64,000 nt of DNA from Mesorhizobium terrae (GTDB lineage Bacteria > Pseudomonadota > Alphaproteobacteria > Rhizobiales > Rhizobiaceae): contig NZ_CP044218.1 in the NCBI RefSeq assembly GCF_008727715.1, positions 3,427,501 to 3,491,500 of the forward strand. Direction: 5' to 3'. A model generated the notes under the pieces. That model had not been told where the DNA came from, did not search any database, and saw nothing but the letters and a program-made list of their open reading frames with translations. The translations under genes and the position numbers were made by a program. Below are positions 1 through 8,086 of the stretch, one piece after another; within the stretch, counting starts at the first letter, position 1; each line of letters opens with the position of its first letter.

Positions 1-162
1 TTTCTTCGCGATGTTTGTTGGACGCAAAAAAGGGTTCGGCCGGCAAATCTCTCGCTGGTGCACGATCTATCTCGTGAACTTCCGGTGAACGGCGCCTTCA
101 GCATCGGTTCCGAACGCTCTCGCTACAAAGGAGCCGTTCAACCGCGGTCCAGTCCGCACTGA

Positions 163-169
163 AGGAGGT
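163..169 (+). promoter_or_regulatory. Strong Shine-Dalgarno of first curlin gene
   Basis: The bases AGGAGGT lie a few nucleotides before the ATG at 175, a near-perfect match to the anti-SD sequence. This fixes the curlin start and suggests strong translation. Confidence 0.8.
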
Positions 170-174
170 TCACA

Positions 175-612
175 ATGATCCGCACATCCATCGTAGGTGC
201 CGTAGTTGCCGTTGTCGTTGGTGCCGGTGTTACCGCCCCAGCCTTCGCCAATGACGTGCGCATCGAACAATTTGGCTGGCACAACTCCGCCGGAGGCGTG
301 CAGAATGGCCATAAGAACCGTGTCCGCTTCTATCAGGACGGTCAATACAACACCGCCATCGGCCAGCAATACGGACACCGCAACCTGTCCGCGATCGGAC
401 AGGAAGGAGACGGCAATTACGGTGCCACCTATCAATACGGCAATCGTAACCAGGCTGGCATCGGCCAGTTTGGCTCGGACCACACCGCGATATTGACGCA
501 GGATGGCAACGGCAATGTCGCCGCTGGCGTCCAGGTCGGGCATGGCTGCAGCGCGGATGTCAACCAGGGTGGCAGCGGCAATGTCGCGGCTTTCGTTCAG
601 GCCTGTCCTTGA
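175..612 (+). CDS. Curlin-repeat amyloid subunit (CsgA/CsgB-like)
   Basis: Secreted protein of 145 residues. An N-terminal signal peptide is visible (charged start, hydrophobic run, cleavage near PAFA-N, about residue 25). The mature part consists of curlin-type strands rich in Gln, Gly and Asn. Examples are NTAIGQQYGHRN (about residues 59-70) and IGQFG followed by LTQDGNGN (about 96-115). Repeats with Q-x-G-x(2)-N spacing form the beta-helical amyloid core in curli. It is followed after 58 bp by a CsgH-like gene and then a second curlin gene, so it is probably a curli structural subunit or nucleator. CsgE, CsgF and CsgG do not appear in the window and may lie to the left. Whether it plays the CsgA or the CsgB role cannot be told. 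Confidence 0.85.
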   Translation: MIRTSIVGAVVAVVVGAGVTAPAFANDVRIEQFGWHNSAGGVQNGHKNRVRFYQDGQYNTAIGQQYGHRNLSAIGQEGDGNYGATYQYGNRNQAGIGQFGSDHTAILTQDGNGNVAAGVQVGHGCSADVNQGGSGNVAAFVQACP

Positions 613-670
613 TCCACAAGACAGGGCGGATCAGGCTCCCGGCTTTTCTCCGTCAAACAGGAGATGATTC

Positions 671-1075
671 ATGGCTAACACCGACAGACGAATTCCGACC
701 GTTGCCGCAATCGCATTCGCAGGATTGGTCGCCGTGGGTGCAAGCGGCGCCTTTGCCGACAAGGACAATTCTGCCTCCGGCCCGCTACGCTGCGAGATCC
801 GGGGCAGGGTTCAAGGCAACACGATCTTTATCGAACCCGTCGTGCGCTCCGATGAAGGCGTGAGCGGCAGCTACAGCATCACTGTATCCGGAGGAGGGGC
901 TGGCGGCTCCTCCAACATCAGGCAGGGCGGTGAGTTCACCGCCCTGCCTGGACATCCCACCGCGCTCGGCCAGATCAGCCTTAGCGCCGCCGATGCCTCC
1001 TATGACGTGAAGCTCAAGGTGGCGGCTGCAGGGACAAGCGCCACCTGCACCAAGCAGGTGCCGAGCGAAATCTGA
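671..1075 (+). CDS. csgH: CsgH-like curli assembly/chaperone protein
   Basis: Protein of 134 residues with a signal peptide (cleavage near GAFA-D, about residue 30). The mature domain of about 100 residues looks like a small beta-sandwich: it begins with LRCEIRG and ends with a second cysteine in ATCTKQVPSE, so a disulfide is possible. Alphaproteobacterial CsgH is the counterpart of CsgC, a periplasmic inhibitor of premature curlin aggregation. Its place between two curlin genes fits this role well. The ATG at 671 follows an AGGAG at about 659. The family call rests on size, signal peptide, paired cysteines and neighbourhood. Confidence 0.7.
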   Translation: MANTDRRIPTVAAIAFAGLVAVGASGAFADKDNSASGPLRCEIRGRVQGNTIFIEPVVRSDEGVSGSYSITVSGGGAGGSSNIRQGGEFTALPGHPTALGQISLSAADASYDVKLKVAAAGTSATCTKQVPSEI

Positions 1076-1103
1076 GCTTCATTTTCAAAAATAGTCGGAT
1101 ACG

Positions 1104-1132
1104 CGCCCCGGATCGTCCGGGGCGTTTCTTTT
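1104..1132 (+). terminator. Rho-independent terminator after csgH-like gene
   Basis: A perfect 9-bp GC-rich stem (1104-1112 with 1116-1124) and a 3-nt loop are followed by TTTCTTTT. It lies 29 bp after the csgH-like stop, so the second curlin gene probably has its own promoter or depends on read-through. Confidence 0.85.
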
Positions 1133-1205
1133 CCCTCGCCAGCCTGGTGCTGAACGATGGCTGAACACGTCCTTCCGGCCCGGTTCAGTATGGTCATGCG
1201 AGAGT

Positions 1206-1281
1206 TCGGCATTCCCTGGCGAATACCCAAAAAGGAGAGTTCATCGGCATTCCCTGGCGAATACCCAAAAAGGAGAGTTCA
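1206..1281 (+). repeat. Perfect 38-bp tandem duplication carrying the ribosome binding site
   Basis: Bases 1206-1243 are repeated exactly and without a gap at 1244-1281. Each unit carries AAAAAGGAGAG near its end. The second copy places this Shine-Dalgarno directly before the ATG at 1283; the first copy is an orphan ribosome binding site 38 nt upstream. An 8-base partial match (GAGAGTTC) also precedes the first unit. Confidence 0.95.
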
Positions 1282-1282
1282 G

Positions 1283-1699
1283 ATGAACGCCAAAGCTGCC
1301 AATGTCCTGCGCACTGTTGCCGCTGCCGTCATGTTGGGACCACTGGTGCTTTCCAGCCCCGCCGTGGCGGGTGGCTCGATTGCCTTCTACCTTTCACCCC
1401 AGAATGGCGATGATGCCCAGATGATGGACCTCGGTCTGAGAGCCTATGCGCTCTATAACGGCCTGCGCCACGGCGCGAACGTCCGTCAGCACGGCCACGG
1501 CAACAATGCCGGGATCGGCCAGAACGGAGGCGGCAATCTCGGCATCGTCGATCAGCAGGGCGACAGCCATTCCGCTACCCTGCAGCAGAACGGCAACGGC
1601 AATTCATACGGTGTCTTCCAGTTCGGTCGGAACACCGACGCGGAAGTCGTACAGAACGGTCAAGGCCAGAGTGGCGCGGCGCTGTTGTTTGGTTGGTGA
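1283..1699 (+). CDS. Second curlin-repeat protein (CsgA-like)
   Basis: Secreted protein of 138 residues with a signal peptide (cleavage near SPAVA-G, about residue 30). Four or five curlin-type strands follow, for example VRQHGHGNNAGIGQNGGGN (about residues 71-89) and TLQQNGNGNSYGVFQFG (about 100-116). The ORF is open from 1157, but the ATG at 1283 is chosen because it directly follows AAGGAGAG and starts a proper signal peptide. It is the paralogue of the curlin at 175. Together they may form a CsgA/CsgB-like pair; fibre formation is inferred from repeats only. Translation signals lie inside a tandem duplication. Confidence 0.85.
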   Translation: MNAKAANVLRTVAAAVMLGPLVLSSPAVAGGSIAFYLSPQNGDDAQMMDLGLRAYALYNGLRHGANVRQHGHGNNAGIGQNGGGNLGIVDQQGDSHSATLQQNGNGNSYGVFQFGRNTDAEVVQNGQGQSGAALLFGW

Positions 1700-1947
1700 T
1701 AAAGCCGCGGTTTGCGAAAAAGCCCCTCCGCGTTGATGGTGAACTCTCTCAAGATGAAAATGACGCGCAAGCACCTGGGTGTCTCGCGAGCAGCCCTTCT
1801 TCAGAACCAGCAAGGACGCGATTCAAGACGACGAATTGGTGCCAAGCGCAACAACGCAGGCCCCATATCGCCCCTAAGCGCCAGTTTCATCTTGGTCCGA
1901 CGCAGATATTCGCCGGCAACGCGTTGTTGTCCCCGTGTCGAACGTGG
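1700..1947. other. Intergenic, no supported gene
   Basis: This stretch of about 250 bp separates the curlin gene from the convergent ABC ATPase gene. It holds only short overlapping ORFs without recognisable motifs or ribosome sites. No hairpin with a T-run was found. Confidence 0.5.
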
Positions 1948-2736
1948 CTAGCGAACGGATTTTAGGAACGCGCCGAGGCGGGGGCTGCGCGGCTGGCGCA
2001 GCACTTCGGCTGGCGGGCCTTCTTCCTCGATGCGCCCGTCATGGAAGAACACCACCTTGTCGGAGACCTCGCGGGCAAAGCTCATTTCGTGCGTCACGAC
2101 CAGCATGGTACGGCCTTCCTTCGCCAGCGCACGGATCACCGCGAGCACCTCGCCGACCAGTTCGGGGTCGAGCGCCGAGGTCGGTTCGTCGAACAGCAGC
2201 AGTTCTGGCTCCACGGCAAGGGCCCGCGCGATGGCGACGCGTTGCTGCTGGCCGCCCGACAGCGAAGCCGGATAGGCGTTGGCCTTCTCCTGCAAGCCGA
2301 CCTTGGCAAGCAATTCCATGGCCCGCTGCACGGCCTGCTGGCGTGGAACGCCGTGCACATGGATCGGAACCTTGATGATGTTTTCAAGCACCGTCCAGTG
2401 CGACCACAGATTGAACTGCTGGAACACCATGCCGGTGCGGCGGCGCAGCCATTCGATGCCTGCTTGCGGAGGGACCTTTCCAGCGCCCATTTCCAGACTG
2501 CGGCCCTTGAAGTCTATTTGACCGGAGCTTGGCGCTTCGAGGAAATTCAGACAGCGCAGGAAAGTGCTTTTGCCTGAACCGCTTGCGCCGATGATCGAAA
2601 CCACCTGATGCTCGTAGGCTTTGAAAGAAACGCCCTTGAGCACCTCGACGACGCCGAAGCTCTTGCGCAAATTCCGCGACTCGATTGTCGGCACCGCAGG
2701 CGTGGGTTTGGTGGCCGGCAGTTCAGTTGTATTCAT
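1948..2736 (-). CDS. Polar amino acid/opine ABC transporter ATPase (HisP/OccP type)
   Basis: Cytoplasmic ATPase of 262 residues that powers the adjacent HisQ/HisM-type permeases. Walker A is GASGSGKST, the Q-loop FQQFNLW, the signature LSGGQQQR, Walker B LLLFDEPTSALD and the switch His VVTHEM. The stretch IEWLRRRTGMVFQQFNLW is typical of the polar amino acid subfamily. The ATG at 2736 is chosen over the longer ORF because TCCTCC (GGAGGA on the coding strand) lies just upstream and the leader beyond it is not family-like. It is last in a binding protein, permease, permease, ATPase operon and is separated from the permease by 145 bp. The substrate is probably a basic amino acid or an opine-like conjugate, judged from the catabolic genes nearby. 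Confidence 0.9.
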   Translation of the reverse strand: MNTTELPATKPTPAVPTIESRNLRKSFGVVEVLKGVSFKAYEHQVVSIIGASGSGKSTFLRCLNFLEAPSSGQIDFKGRSLEMGAGKVPPQAGIEWLRRRTGMVFQQFNLWSHWTVLENIIKVPIHVHGVPRQQAVQRAMELLAKVGLQEKANAYPASLSGGQQQRVAIARALAVEPELLLFDEPTSALDPELVGEVLAVIRALAKEGRTMLVVTHEMSFAREVSDKVVFFHDGRIEEEGPPAEVLRQPRSPRLGAFLKSVR

Positions 2737-2881
2737 CGTTTCCTCCGGTCGGTCTGGCCAGGCGGCAGAGCAAGTCTCGGCCGGCGCGCCATTGCTGGAA
2801 CAGGCGATTTTATGTGCTGTGGTGTCCGGCTGATCGGTGTGGCCGATCGACGCCTCGGCGCGGCAGGACGAGACTTGCGCC

Positions 2882-3577
2882 TCAGCCCTCCATTGCGAAG
2901 CCCCCATTGCGCATCATCCGGGCCTCGAGCAGCCGCACCCCGAAACTGAGCGCCATATTAAGCCCGAGATACACCGCGCCCGCCGCCAGGAAGACCTCGA
3001 TCGGAGCATAGGTCTCCGAAGCCAGGATCCGCGCCTGTCCGGTCAGCTCGATAATGGTGATGGTGCTGGCCAGTGACGTGCCTTTGAGGATGAGGATCAA
3101 CTCGTTACCATAGGCGGGCAGCATGGCGCGCAGGGCCTGGGGGAACACCACCAGCCGGAACCTCTGCGTGGCGGTAAGGCCGAACGCCTTGGCTGCCTCG
3201 ATCTGCCCGCGCGGCACCGAAAGCAGCCCACCGCGAATGATCTCGCTGCCATAAGCCGCCGTGTTCAAGGACAGGGCGATGAGCGCGCAGGCATAGGCTT
3301 CCCGGAAGATCGGCCACAGGATGGAATTGCGCATGGCGTCGAGCTGGCCGAGCCCGTAGTAGACGAAGAAAACCTGGGCCAGCAGCGGCGTTCCGCGGAT
3401 GATGTAGACATAGGTGTAGGCGAGCGCCGAAAATGCGCGGATGCCTGAAAGCCTCGCCGCCGCCAGCAGCACCGCCAGCATGAAACCGAGCGCGATCGAC
3501 GTGACGGCGAGTTCGAGCGTTAGCGGCAGTGCCGAGAGCAGCGCCGGAAACGAGCCGAAGAGCACATCCCATCTCAT
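2882..3577 (-). CDS. Amino acid/opine ABC transporter permease (HisM/OccM type)
   Basis: Inner-membrane permease of 231 residues with about five hydrophobic segments. The EAA loop that contacts the ATPase is seen as GQIEAAKAFGLTATQRFRLV (about residues 124-143), followed by PQALRAMLPAYGNELI, a signature of the HisMQ family. RGTPLLAQVFFVYYG is also typical. Its start overlaps the stop of the neighbouring permease by 4 bp (ATGA), which indicates translational coupling. It pairs with that permease to form the channel. Confidence 0.9.
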   Translation of the reverse strand: MRWDVLFGSFPALLSALPLTLELAVTSIALGFMLAVLLAAARLSGIRAFSALAYTYVYIIRGTPLLAQVFFVYYGLGQLDAMRNSILWPIFREAYACALIALSLNTAAYGSEIIRGGLLSVPRGQIEAAKAFGLTATQRFRLVVFPQALRAMLPAYGNELILILKGTSLASTITIIELTGQARILASETYAPIEVFLAAGAVYLGLNMALSFGVRLLEARMMRNGGFAMEG

Positions 3578-4293
3578 TTGCCATATCCCCCGACGACGGA
3601 GCGGCTGAAATGACGTTCGGCGCTATCGAAAGCCTTGTTCGAGATCGCTGTGAAGACGAGGAAGATGAGGATCGCGACCATGTAGAACAGAAATGGACTG
3701 CGGGTTGAACCGGCCGCCACGTCTATAGTGCGCATCAGTTCAACCAGCCCGGTAACAGAGACCAGCGCCGTATCTTTCAGCACCAGCTGCCAGACATTGG
3801 AGATCGACGGCAAGGCATAGCGCAGCATTTGCGGCAGCTTGATGTGGCAAAACAATGTGGATCGCCTCATTCCGAAGGCACTGGCGGCCTCGATCTGTCC
3901 TTTCGGGATGGCCTGGAAGGCACCGCGAAACACCTCGGCGCTGTAGGCCGCGCAGATCAGGATAACGGCCAGGACGCCGGCGCTGAAGGCGTCCGCAGCG
4001 ACTGCACCGGAATAACCCAGCGCGTCGGCGACATAGCGGTAGAAGTGGCCGCCGCCGAAGAACAGCAGATAGATCACCAGGAGTTCGGGCACGCCGCGGA
4101 CAACCGTGACATAGACACCGGAAATGGAGCGCAGCAGGAGACTTGAAGAGAGCCGCGCGGCCGCGATGGGCAAGCCCACGACGAGCCCGCCGGCAAAGCC
4201 CAATGCTGCGATGACCAGGGTCATCGCAGCACCGCGCGCCAGTTCGTCGCCCCACCCGGTCGGGCCGAAGGCGAGAAGGTCGAGGAAATTCAT
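3574..4293 (-). CDS. Amino acid/opine ABC transporter permease (HisQ/OccQ type)
   Basis: Inner-membrane permease of 239 residues, partner of the permease at 2882. Family motifs visible are VVRGVPELLVIYLLFFGG and the EAA loop GQIEAASAFGMRRSTLF followed by KLPQMLRYALPSISN. It overlaps the binding protein gene by 4 bp at the upstream end and the other permease by 4 bp at the downstream end, so the four transport genes form one operon. Several C-terminal residues (SAERHFSRS) match the usual tail of OccQ/HisQ proteins. Confidence 0.9.
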   Translation of the reverse strand: MNFLDLLAFGPTGWGDELARGAAMTLVIAALGFAGGLVVGLPIAAARLSSSLLLRSISGVYVTVVRGVPELLVIYLLFFGGGHFYRYVADALGYSGAVAADAFSAGVLAVILICAAYSAEVFRGAFQAIPKGQIEAASAFGMRRSTLFCHIKLPQMLRYALPSISNVWQLVLKDTALVSVTGLVELMRTIDVAAGSTRSPFLFYMVAILIFLVFTAISNKAFDSAERHFSRSVVGGYGK

Positions 4294-5162
4294 TTGGCGA
4301 CGTTTTCAGGGATCGAACCGTCGACGCCGATCCATTTGACGCTCATCTTCGAGATGCTGCCGTCGGCGGTCGCCTCGCGGATCGCCTTGTTGAACTGCTC
4401 GCGCAGTTCCGTTTCCTCACCCTTGCGGAACGCCAGCGCGACACCCTTGCCGAGTGCGCCGCCTTTCAGGGCTGGGCCAAACGCGACAAATTTCTTGCCG
4501 GCCTTTTCCTGTTCGCCGATGAAATTGAGTGTGGAACCGGCGCCATCGACGGCGGCGTCGATGCGGCCGGCGACGAGGTCGAGCAGCATGTTCTCGCCCT
4601 TGTCATAGATTTTCACTTTGACGCCCGGAAAAATCCCCTCGAAGAACTTCGCATGCGTCGACGCGCGCTCGACGCCGACGGTCGCATCCTTGAGCGCGGT
4701 CGCGACATCGCCGATGACGGCCTTGTCCTTGTCGCTCATCGATCCAAGCAGGATGGTCGAGCCTGCGCCGCTCTTGAACTGGCCGAGCTTGCTTTCACCG
4801 GAAGCGATCAGACGCGTCGGGCCGGCATAATAGGCGATCGAGAAATCGACCGCCTTTGCGCGTTCGTCGGTGATGGAGAGCGAAGCGAGAATGGCGTCAA
4901 ACCTCTTTTCGTTGAGGGCAGGGATCATGCCGTCGAAATTCTGGATGACCCACTCGCATTTGACGTTCATGCGCTTGCAGATGTCGTCGACCAGATCGGC
5001 TTCGAAGCCGATAAGCTTGCCCGCCGGATCGGTGTAGTTGAACGGCGCGTAGGTGCCGTCGGTGGCGAGTTTCACCACCCGCTGCTCTGCTGCCTGGATC
5101 GTGCTTGCCCCGGCGAGAAGCATCGCCGCGGAGACAAGCAGCATTCGTCTCTTCATGTTCAT
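4290..5162 (-). CDS. Periplasmic amino acid/opine-binding protein (HisJ/OccJ type)
   Basis: Solute-binding protein of 290 residues. A signal peptide is visible (MKRRMLLVSAAMLLAGAST, cleavage near IQA-A). The mature start VVKLATDGTYAPFNYTDPAG is the classical SBP_bac_3 opening. EADLVDDICKRMNVKCEWV and the substrate-contact region FDAILASLSITDERAKAVDFS follow. Family members bind basic amino acids, octopine or nopaline. The ATG at 5162 is followed by a second in-frame ATG at 5156, and GAGGGTGA lies just upstream. It is the first gene of the transport operon; a 9-bp inverted repeat lies in the 160 bp upstream. Confidence 0.9.
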   Translation of the reverse strand: MNMKRRMLLVSAAMLLAGASTIQAAEQRVVKLATDGTYAPFNYTDPAGKLIGFEADLVDDICKRMNVKCEWVIQNFDGMIPALNEKRFDAILASLSITDERAKAVDFSIAYYAGPTRLIASGESKLGQFKSGAGSTILLGSMSDKDKAVIGDVATALKDATVGVERASTHAKFFEGIFPGVKVKIYDKGENMLLDLVAGRIDAAVDGAGSTLNFIGEQEKAGKKFVAFGPALKGGALGKGVALAFRKGEETELREQFNKAIREATADGSISKMSVKWIGVDGSIPENVAK

Positions 5163-5265
5163 TTTCGCTCACCCTCTGTTCTTGTTTACGCCGCGCCGGG
5201 AGCGCCCAGAACGGGCGTCTTGCGCGGAGCCCCATCGAGAGTAGGCCGAAAGACAGCCACGTTCG

Positions 5266-5308
5266 GTCAAACCAACATTGGCGGGCGGCAAAAAATGTCT
5301 GGTTTGAC
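5266..5308. promoter_or_regulatory. Inverted repeat upstream of transport operon, possible LysR operator
   Basis: GTCAAACCA at 5266-5274 is mirrored exactly by TGGTTTGAC at 5300-5308 across 25 nt. The symmetry continues imperfectly inwards (ACATT and AATGT). It lies between the LysR regulator stop and the binding-protein start, where a regulator of the transport operon would bind. Confidence 0.45.
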
Positions 5309-5323
5309 GGCCCACCCGGCAGT

Positions 5324-6226
5324 TTATTTTGCCAACTCCAACTGGGTGCCCTGGCTCTTCAGCCATGCCACGAAGGCCTGCGGAACCCGTCCTGGTGTGT
5401 GGATGACGGCATAATAGGCCCCGAGCACGATATCGACCTGCGGGCACAGCCGGATGATGTTGCCAGATTGCAGCAAAGGGGCGACGAAAGCTGTGTTGGC
5501 CTGGGCGACACCGAGGCCCGAAAGACAGGCGTCGATCGATGATTCATCGGTGTCGAAGACGATGCTGCGGCCAAGCGGTTCGAAGGGGATGGCAGCCCCC
5601 TTGCACCATTGGCGCCAGGACCAGGCATCAGCCGTGTCCTGCAGGATCGGCAGAGCGAGGACTTGCGCCGGGTCGGTCACTGCAACTTGCCCGTCCAGCA
5701 GTGCCGGCCGGCAAATAGGCGCGGTGTTGTCCGCCAGGAACATCTCGCCCTCCGTGTCTGCGTCCTGCGGCAAACCACGCGCATACTTGATCTCGATGTC
5801 GATCCTGTCGCTGCCGGCCGCTCCGATGGTGCGAAAGTGCAGATCTACCCCCGGGTGTCCGAGATGATAGTGCTCTATCCTCGGGATCAGCCAACGCTGC
5901 GTCAGTGTTACCGGCGCCCATATGGTCAGCTTGGCGGCTTGGCTTGAAACTTCGCGCACGCCCTTGCGGACTTCGGCCAGCGCATTCTTGGCATGACCGA
6001 GGAAGGCTTTGCCCGTCTCCGTCAGTTCGATGGCGTTGTGGCTTCGCTGGAACAGCGTTACGTCAAGCGACTGTTCGAGCAGCTTGATCTGCCGGCTCAC
6101 CGCGCCGGGCGTCAGGTTCAATTCCGAGGCGGCAAGCGTCAAACTGCCAAGACGCGACGCGGCCTCAAATGCGACGAGCGTGTTCAGCCAGGGTAGCCTG
6201 ACGGTCACTGCATGTCTGGCGCTCAT
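5324..6226 (-). CDS. LysR-family regulator (GcvA-like subgroup)
   Basis: DNA-binding regulator of 300 residues. The N-terminal winged helix-turn-helix (about residues 9-68) reads LNTLVAFEAASRLGSLTLAA and then LTPGAVSRQIKLLEQSL. The effector domain follows from about residue 95, with family-like AKLTIWAPVTLTQRWLIPRI. The start LPWLNTLVAFEAA is typical of GcvA-type LysR proteins. It lies directly upstream of, and on the same strand as, the transport operon. It is divergent from an Lrp-family gene across about 120 bp. By analogy with OccR/NocR it may sense the imported compound; this is inference. Confidence 0.88.
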   Translation of the reverse strand: MSARHAVTVRLPWLNTLVAFEAASRLGSLTLAASELNLTPGAVSRQIKLLEQSLDVTLFQRSHNAIELTETGKAFLGHAKNALAEVRKGVREVSSQAAKLTIWAPVTLTQRWLIPRIEHYHLGHPGVDLHFRTIGAAGSDRIDIEIKYARGLPQDADTEGEMFLADNTAPICRPALLDGQVAVTDPAQVLALPILQDTADAWSWRQWCKGAAIPFEPLGRSIVFDTDESSIDACLSGLGVAQANTAFVAPLLQSGNIIRLCPQVDIVLGAYYAVIHTPGRVPQAFVAWLKSQGTQLELAK

Positions 6227-6349
6227 TCAGGCGTTACCTTTTTTCGATTGCAAGCCTTGGGCGTCCTCTCATTCTGGCCGAACCCAGCAGACCGACTGGT
6301 CGGTGGCGCGTGTGCAGCCGCAGTTGAGCCTCGTCAGGAGAAAAACACA

Positions 6350-6895
6350 ATGAACATGGTGCCCTTGAAGTCGGAATTCGCAGGCCTGCCCGGCAAGGTC
6401 GACCGCATCGATCTGCGTATTCTCACGGAACTTCAGAAGAACGGCCGGATCACGAATTTCAAACTATCCTCACTCGTCGGCATCTCGGCCAGCCCGTGCC
6501 ACAAGCGCGTGCGCCGGCTGGAAAAGATGGGGCTGATCAGTGGCTATCGCGCCCAGATCTACTGGTCGCGGCTCTATCCCAACGTCACGGTCTTCGCCGC
6601 GGTTTCGTTGAAGAACCACGGCTCGGTCGACTTCCAGACCTTCGAGCGCCGCATCAAGCACCATCCCGAGATCACCAACTGTTTCGGATTGTGCGGGCCT
6701 TACGACTACATGCTGCGCTTCGATTGCCGTGATATCGCGGCCTACGAAGCCACCTCGCGCGAACTTCTCGACGGCGACGTGTCGTTCTCCCGCTTCGACA
6801 GTTTCGTGGTGCTGCGCGAGATCAAGAACGAGCCTTCGTCTCCGGCAACTACCTCATTGCAGACACCACAGGACGAATTGCGGCGGGTTGCCTGA
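6350..6895 (+). CDS. Lrp/AsnC-family transcriptional regulator
   Basis: Protein of 181 residues. An AsnC-type helix-turn-helix lies at about residues 13-65 (VDRIDLRILTELQKNGRITN, then VGISASPCHKRVRRLEKMGLI). The RAM effector domain follows (about 80-160). The ORF is open from 6212, but the ATG at 6350 has AGGAG 10-12 bp upstream and gives the normal family start. It is divergent from the LysR gene and convergent with the FAD oxidoreductase gene. Lrp proteins in such loci commonly respond to an amino acid. The C-terminus extends about 20 residues past the RAM domain. Confidence 0.88.
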   Translation: MNMVPLKSEFAGLPGKVDRIDLRILTELQKNGRITNFKLSSLVGISASPCHKRVRRLEKMGLISGYRAQIYWSRLYPNVTVFAAVSLKNHGSVDFQTFERRIKHHPEITNCFGLCGPYDYMLRFDCRDIAAYEATSRELLDGDVSFSRFDSFVVLREIKNEPSSPATTSLQTPQDELRRVA

Positions 6896-6922
6896 CCTTG
6901 CTTGTAGTCAAGCCGTCTCGTT

Positions 6923-8086
6923 TCAGGCGGTTTGGACAAGCGGTGTCTTGCCGACGGCATCTGGACCCTTATCAAACCGGTAGGGGTCGAAGCCTTCGAT
7001 CTGTGTCGATGTGCGGCCGTCAAGCACCAGTTCGGCGACCACTTCGCCGATGCCGGGGCCGAGCTGGAAACCATGCCCGGAAAAACCGAAGGCATGGATC
7101 AGTCCGCCGACGATGCGGCTTCTTCCGAGGAATGGCAGCGAATCCGGCGACTTGCCTTCGACGCCGGCCCAGGTGCGGATGAAATTGCGGCCGCGCAGGA
7201 ACGGCAGCACGTCGACGGCGATGCGCGACGCATCAAAGAGGTTCTGGGGAACGTATTTCGCGCGGCCGGTGTCGAGATCGGCGCCGCCCGGGCCCCGGCC
7301 GAAGAGAAGATTTCCCCGGCCAATCTGGCGGGCGTAAAAGAAGCGCCCGTTGACCGGGTAGTCCACCGTCGACGTGATCATGCGGGGAAATGGCTCGCTG
7401 ACCACCATTTGCGGGGCCATCACATCGAGCGGAAAGACCTCCGAAAATTGTGCCGCAAGGCGCGCGCCCCAAGCGCCGGCTGCATTGATCAGGGTCGGTG
7501 CCCGAACCCTGGTTCCAGATTCGCTCTCGATCTGAAAGCACGCGCCATCGTGATGCGCGGTCCGCACAGCGTCGTGCTCGCGGATATCGACGCCGAGCTT
7601 GCGCGTGGCGATGGCGAAGACCGGCGTGACAAGCCGTGGATTGGCCGCACCGTCGCTGGCGACGAAGCATCCGCCGAGCACCTTCGTGCCGATCCAGGGG
7701 AAACGCCGTGCAACTTCCGCGCCCGTCATCAATTGCGTGCCGACGCCATGACCATCAGCCATGGTGGCCCATTGTTCGACGGCAGCCATATGTTCGGCGC
7801 GGTCGCAGATCTCGATATGCCCAGTGATCTCCGTCTCGCAGCTTTCGCCGACGAGGGTTTCGATCTTCTGCCACTGGCTGCGGGCGCGCAGGCTGAGCGG
7901 CAGTTCGGGTTCGGCGCGGCCATTGGTGCGCAGGCCGCCGAAATTCACGCCGCTGGCCTGGGAGCCGACCGTACCGCGTTCGAACAGCATGACGCGCGCG
8001 CCGCGCCGGGCAAGATAGTAGGCCGAGCAGACGCCCGCGATACCGCCGCCGACGATGATGACGTCCGTTTCAGAAACTCTGGTCAT
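6923..8086 (-). CDS. FAD-dependent D-amino acid/opine oxidase-type subunit (DAO family, OoxB/HcnC-like)
   Basis: Flavoprotein of 387 residues. The dinucleotide-binding motif DVIIVGGGIAGVCSAYYLAR is at about residues 7-26, and the DAO-type C-terminus contains HAFGFSGHGFQLGPGIGEV. It resembles the catalytic beta subunit of octopine/nopaline oxidases, hydrogen cyanide synthase HcnC and sarcosine oxidase beta, which oxidise a secondary or primary amine to an imine. The ATG at 8086 overlaps the upstream gene by 17 bp, so it is probably co-translated. With the two upstream Fe-S/FAD subunit genes it makes a complete three-subunit dehydrogenase. The substrate is not shown by sequence. Confidence 0.85.
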   Translation of the reverse strand: MTRVSETDVIIVGGGIAGVCSAYYLARRGARVMLFERGTVGSQASGVNFGGLRTNGRAEPELPLSLRARSQWQKIETLVGESCETEITGHIEICDRAEHMAAVEQWATMADGHGVGTQLMTGAEVARRFPWIGTKVLGGCFVASDGAANPRLVTPVFAIATRKLGVDIREHDAVRTAHHDGACFQIESESGTRVRAPTLINAAGAWGARLAAQFSEVFPLDVMAPQMVVSEPFPRMITSTVDYPVNGRFFYARQIGRGNLLFGRGPGGADLDTGRAKYVPQNLFDASRIAVDVLPFLRGRNFIRTWAGVEGKSPDSLPFLGRSRIVGGLIHAFGFSGHGFQLGPGIGEVVAELVLDGRTSTQIEGFDPYRFDKGPDAVGKTPLVQTA

